Part shown: positions 35,979 through 44,543 of the stretch, one piece after another | Numbering within the stretch: the stretch's first letter is position 1 | Layout of the letters: every line of letters begins with the position of its first letter | NCBI RefSeq assembly: GCF_011044495.1 | Contig: NZ_CP049143.1 | Coordinates: forward strand, 5,952,001-6,016,000 | Length of the DNA stretch: 64,000 bases | Origin: Roseimicrobium sp. ORNL1 | GTDB lineage: Bacteria > Verrucomicrobiota > Verrucomicrobiia > Verrucomicrobiales > Verrucomicrobiaceae | Direction of reading: 5' to 3' | Notes under the pieces: model-generated | Told to the model about the DNA's origin: nothing | The model's database searches: none | What the model saw: only the letters and a program-made list of their open reading frames with translations | Translations under genes and position numbers: made by a program

Positions 35979-36947
35979 CTATTTTGCCTGCGCGGCAGTT
36001 CCCCCATTGGCGGCAGCAGGCGCGAAACGTTTGGCGTGGTCACCGAGGATCGGTTCGATCTTCTGCATGACCAGCACCACCTCGATGCCCTGGCTCCCGA
36101 ATAGCTCAATTTCCAGTGGCCACCCCAGCTTGCGTTTGGCTTCGGTAAAGAACTCCAGCACCTCCGCCTGGGTCCACACATGGTGATGGATATCGGCCTT
36201 TGTCTGCAATGCCTTGTCCACGTCGAACGAGGCATCCACAAAGTCACGATACTCCTCATACATCTCGCGATCCTCCACCTGGCGATTGGAGCGATAGTCC
36301 TGCAGCACGTGTTCGAAGGGCGTCAGCGGCCTCTCCACATCGAAGGTAAATCGCTTGTCCGGAAGCGCGATGAAAAGCCGCCCTTCCGGTCTGAGCACCC
36401 GCAGGAAATGCTCGAGTGTCTTGAGCGGGTTCACGCAATGCTCCAACATGTGGTTGGCGATGACGAAATCCTGACTCTCATCCGCCATGCCCTCAAGCCA
36501 CTGACCATCCCCGATCCAGTGGGTCTCCACGATGTTCTTGCTCGCGAGCTCGGGAAAGGTGTCCTCGTTCTCCTTCTTGGTGCGTTTGTCCACATACCGC
36601 ACCTTCACGCCCGGCGGTACGCGCAGGGGATAATGCAAGGCGCCAATCTCAATGCCTTCGCCTTTTAGCTTGAGCGCAAACAGCGCACGCAGATCTCCGT
36701 TCACCAGCGACACCGGCGCAGGATTCACTGCTCCAGCTCCAGCTCCAGTTCCAGCCAACTGACCTTGCATGATTTCCAGAATGCCGAGCAACTCCGTGAT
36801 TCGGCCTTCCAGCTGCTTCACCTTCTTTTTCGCACGGTCGGCCGATTTCTTGGCACGCTTGCCGGACTCCTTGGCCTTTACACGGCGTGTCTTCTCATGG
36901 AGCAGCGAGGCCTCATGTTTCTTTCTGCGGACGAACGGGAGTTTCAT
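35979..36947 (-). CDS. class I methyltransferase with basic coiled-coil N-terminus
   Basis: 322 residues from the ATG at 36947, chosen because it overlaps the upstream glycosyltransferase stop as ATGA. Residues ~8-75 are very Lys/Arg-rich and probably coiled coil (RRKKHEASLLHEKTRRVKAK). The catalytic part has GIEIGALHYPLRVP near 105 as SAM motif, then FVIANHMLEHCVNPLKTLEHFLRVLRPEGRLFIALPD, a Methyltransf_11 pattern. The C-terminus is Ala/Gly-rich. Coupling to a glycosyltransferase suggests glycan methylation. Confidence 0.85.
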   Translation of the reverse strand: MKLPFVRRKKHEASLLHEKTRRVKAKESGKRAKKSADRAKKKVKQLEGRITELLGILEIMQGQLAGTGAGAGAVNPAPVSLVNGDLRALFALKLKGEGIEIGALHYPLRVPPGVKVRYVDKRTKKENEDTFPELASKNIVETHWIGDGQWLEGMADESQDFVIANHMLEHCVNPLKTLEHFLRVLRPEGRLFIALPDKRFTFDVERPLTPFEHVLQDYRSNRQVEDREMYEEYRDFVDASFDVDKALQTKADIHHHVWTQAEVLEFFTEAKRKLGWPLEIELFGSQGIEVVLVMQKIEPILGDHAKRFAPAAANGGTAAQAK

Positions 36948-39196
36948 AAGCTTCGAGATGGATTCTGGGACTGAAATGCCGCGCACGAGCCCTGGGCCTG
37001 CAACCAGGGCCACTCACGGCGGGGACGCGCCATGACGGGCAGTTCGACTTCCAGGGACAGGTTGACGTTGTAGCACGGATCGCGGTGAACCTGCAGAGGC
37101 CACCGGCGCATCAATTCATGAGCCTCAAGGGCCACGGCCGCCTTGCGCTCCGAAGTGGCCTCCATGGCGCCACGGCTTTGGGATTCGTGGTGCACAAGAG
37201 TGGCGAACGGTGTGTAGACATTCGTCAAACCCAGGCTCCGAAGGCGCAGGCAAAAGTCCACGTCGTTGTACGCGATGGGCAATGCCTCTTCGTCGAATCC
37301 TCCCGCCTGGATGAAAACGTCCTTCCGCACCGCCAGACATGCTCCGGTAACGGCGGACACCTCCCGCACGAGATCCGGCGGCCCACCAATGGAAGGTGCA
37401 TCCGGTGGCGAATGACGGAAAACATGCCCAGCAACTCCAGCCATGCTCAATACCACGCCGGCATGTTGGATGAGACCTTGATCATACAGCAAGCAGGCTC
37501 CCACGGCTCCCACGCCCTCCCGGCAGGACTGGCGCACGAGTTCGCGAAGCCAGTCAGGCGATGTGATACGCACGTCGTTGTTGAGGAACACGAGCACCTC
37601 ACCCGTGGTCTCCCCGGCTCCCAGGTTGTTCAAGGCAGACCAGTTAAACGCGCCTGTATGCCGGAGGATCTTGATGTTTGCATGCGTTCGTTCCAGCGAC
37701 TGCAAATAGCCCAGCGTGTCCGGACAGGTGGATTCATTGTCGACCACGATCAATTCCACATCCGGGTAATCCGTGATGCTCATGTGGGACTCGATGGCGT
37801 CGCGGAGCAGCGCATGCTGATCTCTCGTGGGAATGATGATGGAGACGCGAGGCGCCGGCTCTGGCAGAGGCCAGAGCACCTGCCATCTGCCACCATCCAG
37901 GGGCTGCAACACCGCTCCAGTGCCAGTGGCATGCAGATGATCTTCCACAGCGCGATATCCCGCCGAGGCGGCATAGGGCTTGGCCTCGTTGCTGGATGCG
38001 GTCGAAGTCGGAAGGGTGCGCCAGTGGTAGAGCACTCTGGGAATGTGCCGCACCTTGTCCCGGCCACAGCGAGTCACGGCGCGCAGAGTAATGTCCCAAT
38101 CCTGACTGCCCTCGTAACCGGGCCGGAATCCCCCCACCTCTCGAAGGAGGCTGGTGCGAAACGCTCCCAGGTGGCTCACACAGTTCTGCCCAAGAAGGAG
38201 GTCATAATTCCAGCCGGGCTTGAAATAGGGACCGCTTCGCACGCCGTTGGCATCGACCTTGTCTTCATCACTGAAAATGATGCCCACCTCGGGATCCTGC
38301 GCCGCCTCCCAGGCGATGTGGAACAGGGCGTGCGGCGGGAGTTCATCATCGTGATCCAGCAGCACGGTGAACTCGCCCGAGCACAACTCGAGCGCAGAGT
38401 TTGAAGCACGGCAGATGTGCCCATTGGCCGCGCGGAAACACAGCTTGATGCGCGGATCGAGCGCAGCCTGCTTTTGCAGGAATTCACGCACTCTTGGAGA
38501 AGGGGAACAATCATCTGCAATGCACAGCTCCCAGTTGGCATACACCTGCTTCTGGACGGACTGGATGGCACGGTGCAGCCAGCGCTCCGGCGAATCGTAG
38601 ACTGGCATCAAGACAGACAGCAACGGCTGGCTGGGCATGCGTCCCAAGGCGTCGCGCATGGCTTCCAGTTCCATCGCATCCGGATCCCCATAGCTGCGCA
38701 GCCAGCGTTCGTAACTGTTTGCAGGGGCGCGGCGGACGAAGCGCTTCATGAATCTCCAGGCCCAGGGAAGTTTCACATCGCACGTCGCAAAGGGCACCCA
38801 CTTCCGCTGCTCGGACTTGTATTGCAGTTCGAAACGGGTCCACCCCGATTCCAACGTCAACTCAATCGAAAAACCAGAATGAAGAGCTTCCGGCCTCCCG
38901 GGATTCTCCATCAGGGCCTCCGGACGGAATTGTTTGCGCCTGGCCACCAGGATGGTCTGGCCGGTGACCGCCCGGATGCCGAAAATGTCCGTCGAAGGCG
39001 CCGGCACGAACCAGCCCTGCAGGGTGCAGGAGTTGGACAGGGCCGTCACGCAGAGGTCCACACCCCGAAGCCGCGCCCGGCGTGCCAGCACGCCGGCGGA
39101 CTCTTCGCGAGCCGGCGTTACGGAAAAGGCAAAAGCATGCCCTGTATCCACCACAAATCCCTGCGGATCACGATGGTCCAAACCAGGGGAGTTCAT
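36944..39196 (-). CDS. two-domain family 2 glycosyltransferase
   Basis: 750 residues. An N-terminal ~190-residue beta-rich region precedes two GT-A domains: first about 194-400 (LLSVLMPVYDSPERWLHRAIQSV; DHDDEL metal site), second about 455-690 (VSIIIPTRDQHALLRDAIES; LVFLNNDV). Such tandem GT2 proteins assemble cell-surface polysaccharides such as rhamnans. Start ATG at 39196 overlaps the dxr stop by one base (TGATG); its own stop overlaps the methyltransferase start. Translation is therefore coupled along the operon. Confidence 0.9.
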   Translation of the reverse strand: MNSPGLDHRDPQGFVVDTGHAFAFSVTPAREESAGVLARRARLRGVDLCVTALSNSCTLQGWFVPAPSTDIFGIRAVTGQTILVARRKQFRPEALMENPGRPEALHSGFSIELTLESGWTRFELQYKSEQRKWVPFATCDVKLPWAWRFMKRFVRRAPANSYERWLRSYGDPDAMELEAMRDALGRMPSQPLLSVLMPVYDSPERWLHRAIQSVQKQVYANWELCIADDCSPSPRVREFLQKQAALDPRIKLCFRAANGHICRASNSALELCSGEFTVLLDHDDELPPHALFHIAWEAAQDPEVGIIFSDEDKVDANGVRSGPYFKPGWNYDLLLGQNCVSHLGAFRTSLLREVGGFRPGYEGSQDWDITLRAVTRCGRDKVRHIPRVLYHWRTLPTSTASSNEAKPYAASAGYRAVEDHLHATGTGAVLQPLDGGRWQVLWPLPEPAPRVSIIIPTRDQHALLRDAIESHMSITDYPDVELIVVDNESTCPDTLGYLQSLERTHANIKILRHTGAFNWSALNNLGAGETTGEVLVFLNNDVRITSPDWLRELVRQSCREGVGAVGACLLYDQGLIQHAGVVLSMAGVAGHVFRHSPPDAPSIGGPPDLVREVSAVTGACLAVRKDVFIQAGGFDEEALPIAYNDVDFCLRLRSLGLTNVYTPFATLVHHESQSRGAMEATSERKAAVALEAHELMRRWPLQVHRDPCYNVNLSLEVELPVMARPRREWPWLQAQGSCAAFQSQNPSRSL

Positions 39197-40470
39197 CACG
39201 CGAGATGGTTGATGGCGGCCCGACGAGCCCAGGCGTCCGCCTCGACCAGTTGGTCCAGCACGGGATGGGCCAGGATGTCGTGCGCCTGCATCACGCGCTC
39301 GACGGTCTGCCAGATGGCGGTGAATTTCACGCGCCCGGCGAGGAACGCCTCCACGGCCACTTCATTGGCCGCATTGAGTACGGCAGGCAAGGTCCCGCCG
39401 GCATCTCCCGCTTCACGCGCGAGACGCAGTGCGGGAAATACATCCTCCCGCGGCGCTTCGAAATGAAGCGAGGCCAGCTTGGCAAAGTCGAGCGGCGGAA
39501 GATTGTTGGTCACGCGATCTGGCCAGGTCACGGCATACTGGATCGGGAAACACATGTCGCTGTGGCTGAGTTGCGCGAGCACGGAGTTGTCCACGAACTC
39601 CACCATGCTGTGCACAATGCTCTGCGGATGCACCACGACTTCCACGCGTTTCATCGGCACGCCGAAAAGCCAGTGCGCCTCGATCATCTCCAGGCCTTTG
39701 TTGAACAGCGTGGCGGAATCAATCGTGATTTTCCGTCCCATGCTCCACGTCGGATGCTTGAGCGCCTGAGCCACGGTAACGCTCTCCAGATCCGCCGCAT
39801 TCGCCTTGCGAAATGGTCCACCGCTTGCGGTGAGCAGAAGGCGCCGGATGTGCGCAGGGTCCCGCTGCTCCAGGCATTGGAAGATGGCGTTGTGCTCGCT
39901 ATCGACAGGCAGCACGTTCACGTTCTTTCGTGCAGCGGAAGACATCACCGCTTCACCAGCCATCACCAGAATCTCCTTGCTGGCCACGGCGAGATCCATG
40001 CCGCGCTCGATGGCCTCAAGGGAAGGCGCGAGGCCGGCAATACCAACGATGGCCACCAGCACGATGTCTGCCTCAGATTCGCGAACGATTTCAACAAGAC
40101 CAGCATTGCCCGAGAAGATCCGCACATCGGGTGGCAGCAGTTCCCGCGCACGCTTGGCGGCATCTTCATCCGTCACGCACACTTGCTTCACCTTGGTCTC
40201 CACCACCTGTGCGACAAGCGCGTCCACACTGCGCTGGGCAGCCAGGCCCACGATCTCCATGCGATCCGGAATGTCCCGCGCCACCTTCATGGCACTGGTG
40301 CCAATGGAGCCGGTGGAGCCAAGGACGAGCACCTTGCGACGGCGAACCGGGTGCACGTCCCTTGCCGTGGATGCTGCACCCACGTTGACGTTGAGGGCGC
40401 CGCTTGAGGAGCGGGTGGTTTCCAACCCCTGTTGTGGGTGGGAGGTCATTCGATGCGAAAAGTCAGCCAT
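39196..40470 (-). CDS. dxr: 1-deoxy-D-xylulose-5-phosphate reductoisomerase
   Basis: About 424 residues from the ATG at 40470; starts at 40449 (ATG) or 40569 (TTG) are possible. It commits DXP to the MEP isoprenoid pathway. Motifs: GSTGSIGTSAM (NADPH), VDSEHNAIFQCL, LLTASGGPFR, PTWSMGRKITIDSATLFNKG, EVVVHPQSIVHSMVEF and NAANEVAVEAFL. About 35 extra residues precede the core. The gene follows cdsA, a common pairing for lipid-carrier and phospholipid supply. Confidence 0.95.
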   Translation of the reverse strand: MADFSHRMTSHPQQGLETTRSSSGALNVNVGAASTARDVHPVRRRKVLVLGSTGSIGTSAMKVARDIPDRMEIVGLAAQRSVDALVAQVVETKVKQVCVTDEDAAKRARELLPPDVRIFSGNAGLVEIVRESEADIVLVAIVGIAGLAPSLEAIERGMDLAVASKEILVMAGEAVMSSAARKNVNVLPVDSEHNAIFQCLEQRDPAHIRRLLLTASGGPFRKANAADLESVTVAQALKHPTWSMGRKITIDSATLFNKGLEMIEAHWLFGVPMKRVEVVVHPQSIVHSMVEFVDNSVLAQLSHSDMCFPIQYAVTWPDRVTNNLPPLDFAKLASLHFEAPREDVFPALRLAREAGDAGGTLPAVLNAANEVAVEAFLAGRVKFTAIWQTVERVMQAHDILAHPVLDQLVEADAWARRAAINHLA

Positions 40471-40578
40471 GCGGTCGATGCAGCCGCAACCCTTCGATTG
40501 CCGTAGCGGGGCCGCAAGCAGAAAGCGCTCCTGTAAATCAAATGCCCGGGACGTTTCGGGGTCCCTCAAATGGTTGGG

Positions 40579-41469
40579 CTAGGCAATGATGCGCAGGAAG
40601 AAATAGCAGACGGGCGCCGTGAAAAGAAGGCTGTCCGTGAGGTCCAATATGCCGCCGATACCGGGAAGCTTATGGCCGGAGTCCTTGATGCTGTGGCAGC
40701 GTTTCAGTACGGACTCCGCGAGGTCACCGATGACCGCCGCAATACAGAGTATTGGCGCGAGGAGAAGCGCCGTGGTCCAGGTGAGCGGCGCGAGCTTGTC
40801 CGGCACGATGAGCATCATGCTGCACATGGCGAGAAACGCCCCGGCAAACGCACCGCTCAACCCCTCCCAGGTCTTCGCCGGGCTGATGTGGGGGATCATC
40901 TTGTGCTTCCCGAACAAGGAACCAAAAGCATAGGCGCCCATGTCACTGAACTTCGTGACCATGATGATCATGAGCAGCAGGTGGGACCCGCTCGCGGCCT
41001 GCTCCATGAAGAGGATGCGCGCGAGGAAGCCCATCATCAGCGCGGTGTAGATCACCCCGAAGATGGTGAAATAGATGCGGAGCAGCGTCTCGCGACCTTC
41101 CAAGGTATGCGCGAGCGCGGGAAGGAAGGCAGCCTGGAGGGTGGCGGCAAGGAACGCCGCTTCCAGCCACCACGGAGGCTCAATGCCCTGCGGAATGGTC
41201 TGCCAGCCGAGGACGACCCAAAATGCCAGGCACAATCCAAAACCGACCCACCGATACGGCTTCGCCCGTGGATCCCGGGCTTCCAGGCGGAAATACTCCG
41301 CGGAGGTGCCGATGCCTGCCAAGGCGATCATCAGCACCAGCAGCCAGTCGAGCCCCATCAGAAGCCCAATCGTGATGAGCGTCCAAAGGGCGATCGTGCT
41401 TCCCAGACGGATGATAAACACCTTTCCCTTGCTGGGGGCGGTCTGTGGAGCGCTCTGGGGGGCAGACAT
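40579..41469 (-). CDS. cdsA: phosphatidate cytidylyltransferase
   Basis: 296 residues with about eight membrane spans. The CDP-diglyceride synthase signature is near the C-terminus: GDLAESVLKRCHSIKDSGHKLPGIGGILDLTD; an upstream SPAKTWEGLSGAF is also typical. It makes CDP-diacylglycerol for phospholipid synthesis in the inner membrane. First gene in the minus-strand unit cdsA-dxr-GT2-methyltransferase. Confidence 0.95.
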   Translation of the reverse strand: MSAPQSAPQTAPSKGKVFIIRLGSTIALWTLITIGLLMGLDWLLVLMIALAGIGTSAEYFRLEARDPRAKPYRWVGFGLCLAFWVVLGWQTIPQGIEPPWWLEAAFLAATLQAAFLPALAHTLEGRETLLRIYFTIFGVIYTALMMGFLARILFMEQAASGSHLLLMIIMVTKFSDMGAYAFGSLFGKHKMIPHISPAKTWEGLSGAFAGAFLAMCSMMLIVPDKLAPLTWTTALLLAPILCIAAVIGDLAESVLKRCHSIKDSGHKLPGIGGILDLTDSLLFTAPVCYFFLRIIA

Positions 41470-41653
41470 GTAGTGGTCGGAAAACGGCCATCAAAGCAAA
41501 TTGCGCCCGTGAGGCAAATAAGAGTTTGTGGCGATGTTCAGGACGAATCGCCTGCCCCCGCTCCACTGGTCTGCTCGGCAGACCAGCATTCTCCCCGCGA
41601 CGGCCCGGAACTCACGCCTAGGCTGAGGCTTTCGACCCCTGGTCACCTGCTCC

Positions 41654-42583
41654 ATGAATCTGCCCGAATCCCAGCGCCTGCTCGGTCTCACCCCCGCCAC
41701 CCACACGCCCTTCCAGCCTGATGGATCGCTCCATCTGGATGCCGTGGAGCCTCTCGCCGCCCACCTCCTGAAGTGGAACATCGGATCGGTATTCATCGGT
41801 GGCAGCACTGGGGAGAGTCACTCGCTGACCCTCGCGGAGCGAAACGCCCTCACCGAGCGCTGGATAAGCGTGGTGAAAGGCACACCCCTGCGCGTCATCG
41901 TCCACGTGGGGGCGAACTGCCTTGAAGACGCCGCCTCCCTTGCGGCACATGCCCAGCAGCACGGCGCCGCGGCCATTTCCGCGCTCTCGCCCTCCTATTT
42001 CAAGCCGCGCAGTGTGGATGTGCTCATCTCCTGTGCCGCCCGGATCGCGGCCGCCGCACCGGACACCCCTTTCTACCACTATGACATCCCCGCCATGACC
42101 GGGGTGTCCTTCTCCATGCCCGAGTTTCTTTCCAAGGCCGCCGAGCGCATCCCCACCCTGGCCGGTCTCAAATTCACGAATCCCGACCTGATGGCCTACC
42201 TGCAGTGCCTGCAGATGGACCCCGGCTACTGGGACATCCCCTGGGGCATGGACGAGTGGATGCTCGGTGCCCTGGCCACCGGGGCCCGCGGAGCCGTGGG
42301 CAGCAGCTTCAACTTCGCCGCCCCGGTGTACCAGCGACTGATGGCCGCCTTCGCCCGCAACGACCTGGAAGCGGCCCGCACGGAGCAACTCCGCAGCACG
42401 CAGATCATCGCCACGCTCGCCCGTCACGGGTACATGGGAGCCGCCAAGGCTACCATGGAGATGCTGGGCGTCCCCGTGGGGCCACCCCGCCTGCCCAACA
42501 GTACCCTGGATCACTCGCAAAAGAGGGTGCTCCAGAGCGAGCTGGAGTCCCTGGGATTCTTTGAGTGGCTGAAACCGGAGTAA
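41654..42583 (+). CDS. N-acetylneuraminate lyase/DapA-family aldolase
   Basis: 309 residues, TIM-barrel class I aldolase. Signature GGSTGES at 49-55, catalytic Tyr143 (FYHYDIP) and Schiff-base Lys173 (LAGLKFTN) are all present. The GSTGES and YHYDIP variants resemble N-acetylneuraminate lyases more than dihydrodipicolinate synthase. It may cleave sialic acid or another keto-sugar acid to pyruvate and an aldehyde. Divergent from the cdsA unit; convergent with the nitrilase-like gene. Confidence 0.87.
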   Translation: MNLPESQRLLGLTPATHTPFQPDGSLHLDAVEPLAAHLLKWNIGSVFIGGSTGESHSLTLAERNALTERWISVVKGTPLRVIVHVGANCLEDAASLAAHAQQHGAAAISALSPSYFKPRSVDVLISCAARIAAAAPDTPFYHYDIPAMTGVSFSMPEFLSKAAERIPTLAGLKFTNPDLMAYLQCLQMDPGYWDIPWGMDEWMLGALATGARGAVGSSFNFAAPVYQRLMAAFARNDLEAARTEQLRSTQIIATLARHGYMGAAKATMEMLGVPVGPPRLPNSTLDHSQKRVLQSELESLGFFEWLKPE

Positions 42584-42599
42584 TCTCCGGCTGCTCCTG

Positions 42600-43955
42600 T
42601 TACTTGGCAGTCGTCACCCAAGGGGGACGGTGGCTGGGGATCTGGGCCTTGAAATCGCCGAGGCTGTTCCAGTGCTCGCGCTTCTCCAGATCCACCTCCT
42701 GCACCACCACGGTGCTCCATTCCTTGGCGTAGTCCAGTACCGTGCCGTCGTGTCCATAGATGGCGGAGAGCATCCAGCCATCCTCGGGTTTCCCATAGGT
42801 GCTGCTCACTACATACACGTGGTTTTCGCAGGCGCGAGCCTGGGCCAGCATGGGATTGCATCCCCACACGGGCCACGCGATCACTTCTGCGCCATTGATG
42901 GTGAGCTGGCGCGCCACTTCAGGAAAAAATCCGTCATAACACACCATCATGCCGACCTTGCCAAAGCGGGTGTTGAAGACCGGGTACTCATGCCCCGGAG
43001 TCACACCGGCCTCCACCTCACTGCGAGGCAGGGCGCATTTGCGATACTTGCCCGCAACCTTGCCATCCGGGCCAATCAACACCGCCACATTGTACACCAG
43101 CGGGCCGTCGCGCTCGATGAGGCCGGCCACGATGTAGTTGTTATGCTGCTTCGCCAGCGTGCCGAAGTAATCCGTCACACTGCCCGGCACCGTTTCCGCG
43201 CACTCCACCATGGACTTGCCGCTTGCGTAGTAAGTGAGCGTTTCCGGCAGCACCACGAAGTCCGCTTTCTGTTTCGCCGCCTCGGCCAGCAGGGGCTCGA
43301 AGAGACGCGCCTTCTCCAGGATGGTCTTCCCTTCACGCGGCTGGAAATGAATCGTGGCCAACCGCACCTTGCGTGAGGGCATCTCCGCCACCTCCTCGAG
43401 ACTGATGCCGCTCCACTCCACCCGGGCGCCGGGCTGCCACTGCAAATACAGCTCAACAATGCCCTTGGTAGCTCCCGGTGGCACGAGATAGGTGTCACTC
43501 ATGCGTCCCCAATTTTTGACTTCCTCCTGACGACTCGGGTACTCGGGCTCGGCCTTGGGAGATTCACCTTTGCGATAGGCAGTGAAGGTGGGCTCGGCGT
43601 GCTTCAGCGGCTTGTCCTGAGCATCCCGCCACAGAATGCGGGCGACGACGCTGTGGTCCGCATTCTCCACACCACGAGCCTTGTACCAAACCAAAAAGCG
43701 ATGGGGCTTGCCACCCTGCACTGGAAACTCCCCCTTCCAGCAGCCCTGCTGCCCTTCTCGCTGCGCGGTCTTGATGATCCAGGCGCCTTTGCCATCGACC
43801 CCGGCCTTTTCCTCGAAAGAAAATTCCGGCGCAATCTCTTCACGAGGTGCCCAGCTCTGCCAGTTCGAGGGCGGAGACGCGCCCCGCAATACGGAACCAG
43901 AAAGAGCAAAAGACAGGAAAGCAGCACGGAGGAACCTTGCGTTCATGTTGGCCAT
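42600..43955 (-). CDS. exported carbon-nitrogen hydrolase with N-terminal beta-sandwich
   Basis: 451 residues from the ATG at 43955 (43946 also possible). A hydrophobic N-terminus looks like a signal peptide. Residues ~30-190 are a beta-rich region resembling a carbohydrate-binding module, and 195-450 form a nitrilase-superfamily domain with the triad Glu238 (VLPETL), Lys306 (YRKCALP) and Cys339 (MVCYDGFFPE). The enzyme hydrolyses an amide or nitrile, probably in the periplasm. The fusion suggests a sugar-linked amide substrate. Convergent with the aldolase gene. Confidence 0.85.
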   Translation of the reverse strand: MANMNARFLRAAFLSFALSGSVLRGASPPSNWQSWAPREEIAPEFSFEEKAGVDGKGAWIIKTAQREGQQGCWKGEFPVQGGKPHRFLVWYKARGVENADHSVVARILWRDAQDKPLKHAEPTFTAYRKGESPKAEPEYPSRQEEVKNWGRMSDTYLVPPGATKGIVELYLQWQPGARVEWSGISLEEVAEMPSRKVRLATIHFQPREGKTILEKARLFEPLLAEAAKQKADFVVLPETLTYYASGKSMVECAETVPGSVTDYFGTLAKQHNNYIVAGLIERDGPLVYNVAVLIGPDGKVAGKYRKCALPRSEVEAGVTPGHEYPVFNTRFGKVGMMVCYDGFFPEVARQLTINGAEVIAWPVWGCNPMLAQARACENHVYVVSSTYGKPEDGWMLSAIYGHDGTVLDYAKEWSTVVVQEVDLEKREHWNSLGDFKAQIPSHRPPWVTTAK

Positions 43956-44039
43956 ACGATGCTTAGAGTGGCAATTTTCCACCAAAGAGCCGGTTGCACT
44001 CCTCCTTTTCCAGAACGAAGCGTAGGCTGCACCGCTCTC

Positions 44040-44357
44040 ATGCCCTGCACGCTAGCCAAACTGCCCTGCGGCGTCATCTATACTGAGGCCTTTGCCGCCT
44101 ACCTCGCCGGCGTGTACCTGAAACACGCCGAGGCGCATCCCCGCCGGGTCATGACACTGGACTACATCCGCTGCGCGTCCGGTCCCATGAAGGGCCGAGC
44201 CTGGTGGCAGGTCCTCTGGGTGCCTCAGGAGACCGTGCCCGAATACCGCTGCTACCGCATGGGCCGCATCACGGTTCACATCCCCAAGAATGTGCAACAC
44301 GGACTCCGCGAACGATGTCTGGACTTCGAGGATGGTCGGGTCGTAGTGAAGCCTTGA
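44040..44357 (+). CDS. small protein, function unknown
   Basis: 105 residues from the ATG at 44040; a longer frame upstream is the shadow of the nitrilase gene. Sequence is Tyr/Trp/Arg-rich with an alpha/beta pattern (VIYTEAFAAYLAGVYLKHAEAHP; WWQVLWVPQETVPEYRCYRMG). No signal peptide, membrane segment or recognisable motif. It could be a small cytosolic protein of the glycan locus or unrelated. Confidence 0.55.
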   Translation: MPCTLAKLPCGVIYTEAFAAYLAGVYLKHAEAHPRRVMTLDYIRCASGPMKGRAWWQVLWVPQETVPEYRCYRMGRITVHIPKNVQHGLRERCLDFEDGRVVVKP

Positions 44358-44543
44358 TCAAGGCCTCCGTACGTGAGCACAATGACACGTGTTTTGTCTT
44401 TTCATTAAAGGCGGCTCAGTGTTAAGTCTGCGCCGCTCATGTGTAAAGCTTTGAGCCTCAACGACAATTGCTTTTTCCCGGGTCGCCGACCAATGGCGGC
44501 AGCTTGCCCGGAAAAGAGCGGAACAAGCATTTTCTACTAAACC

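Noticed and set aside
37085-38404. 439-codon plus-strand frame
   Set aside because: Antisense to the two-domain GT2 gene; no domain recognised.
39082-40407. 441-codon plus-strand frame
   Set aside because: Antisense to dxr with shadow-like composition.
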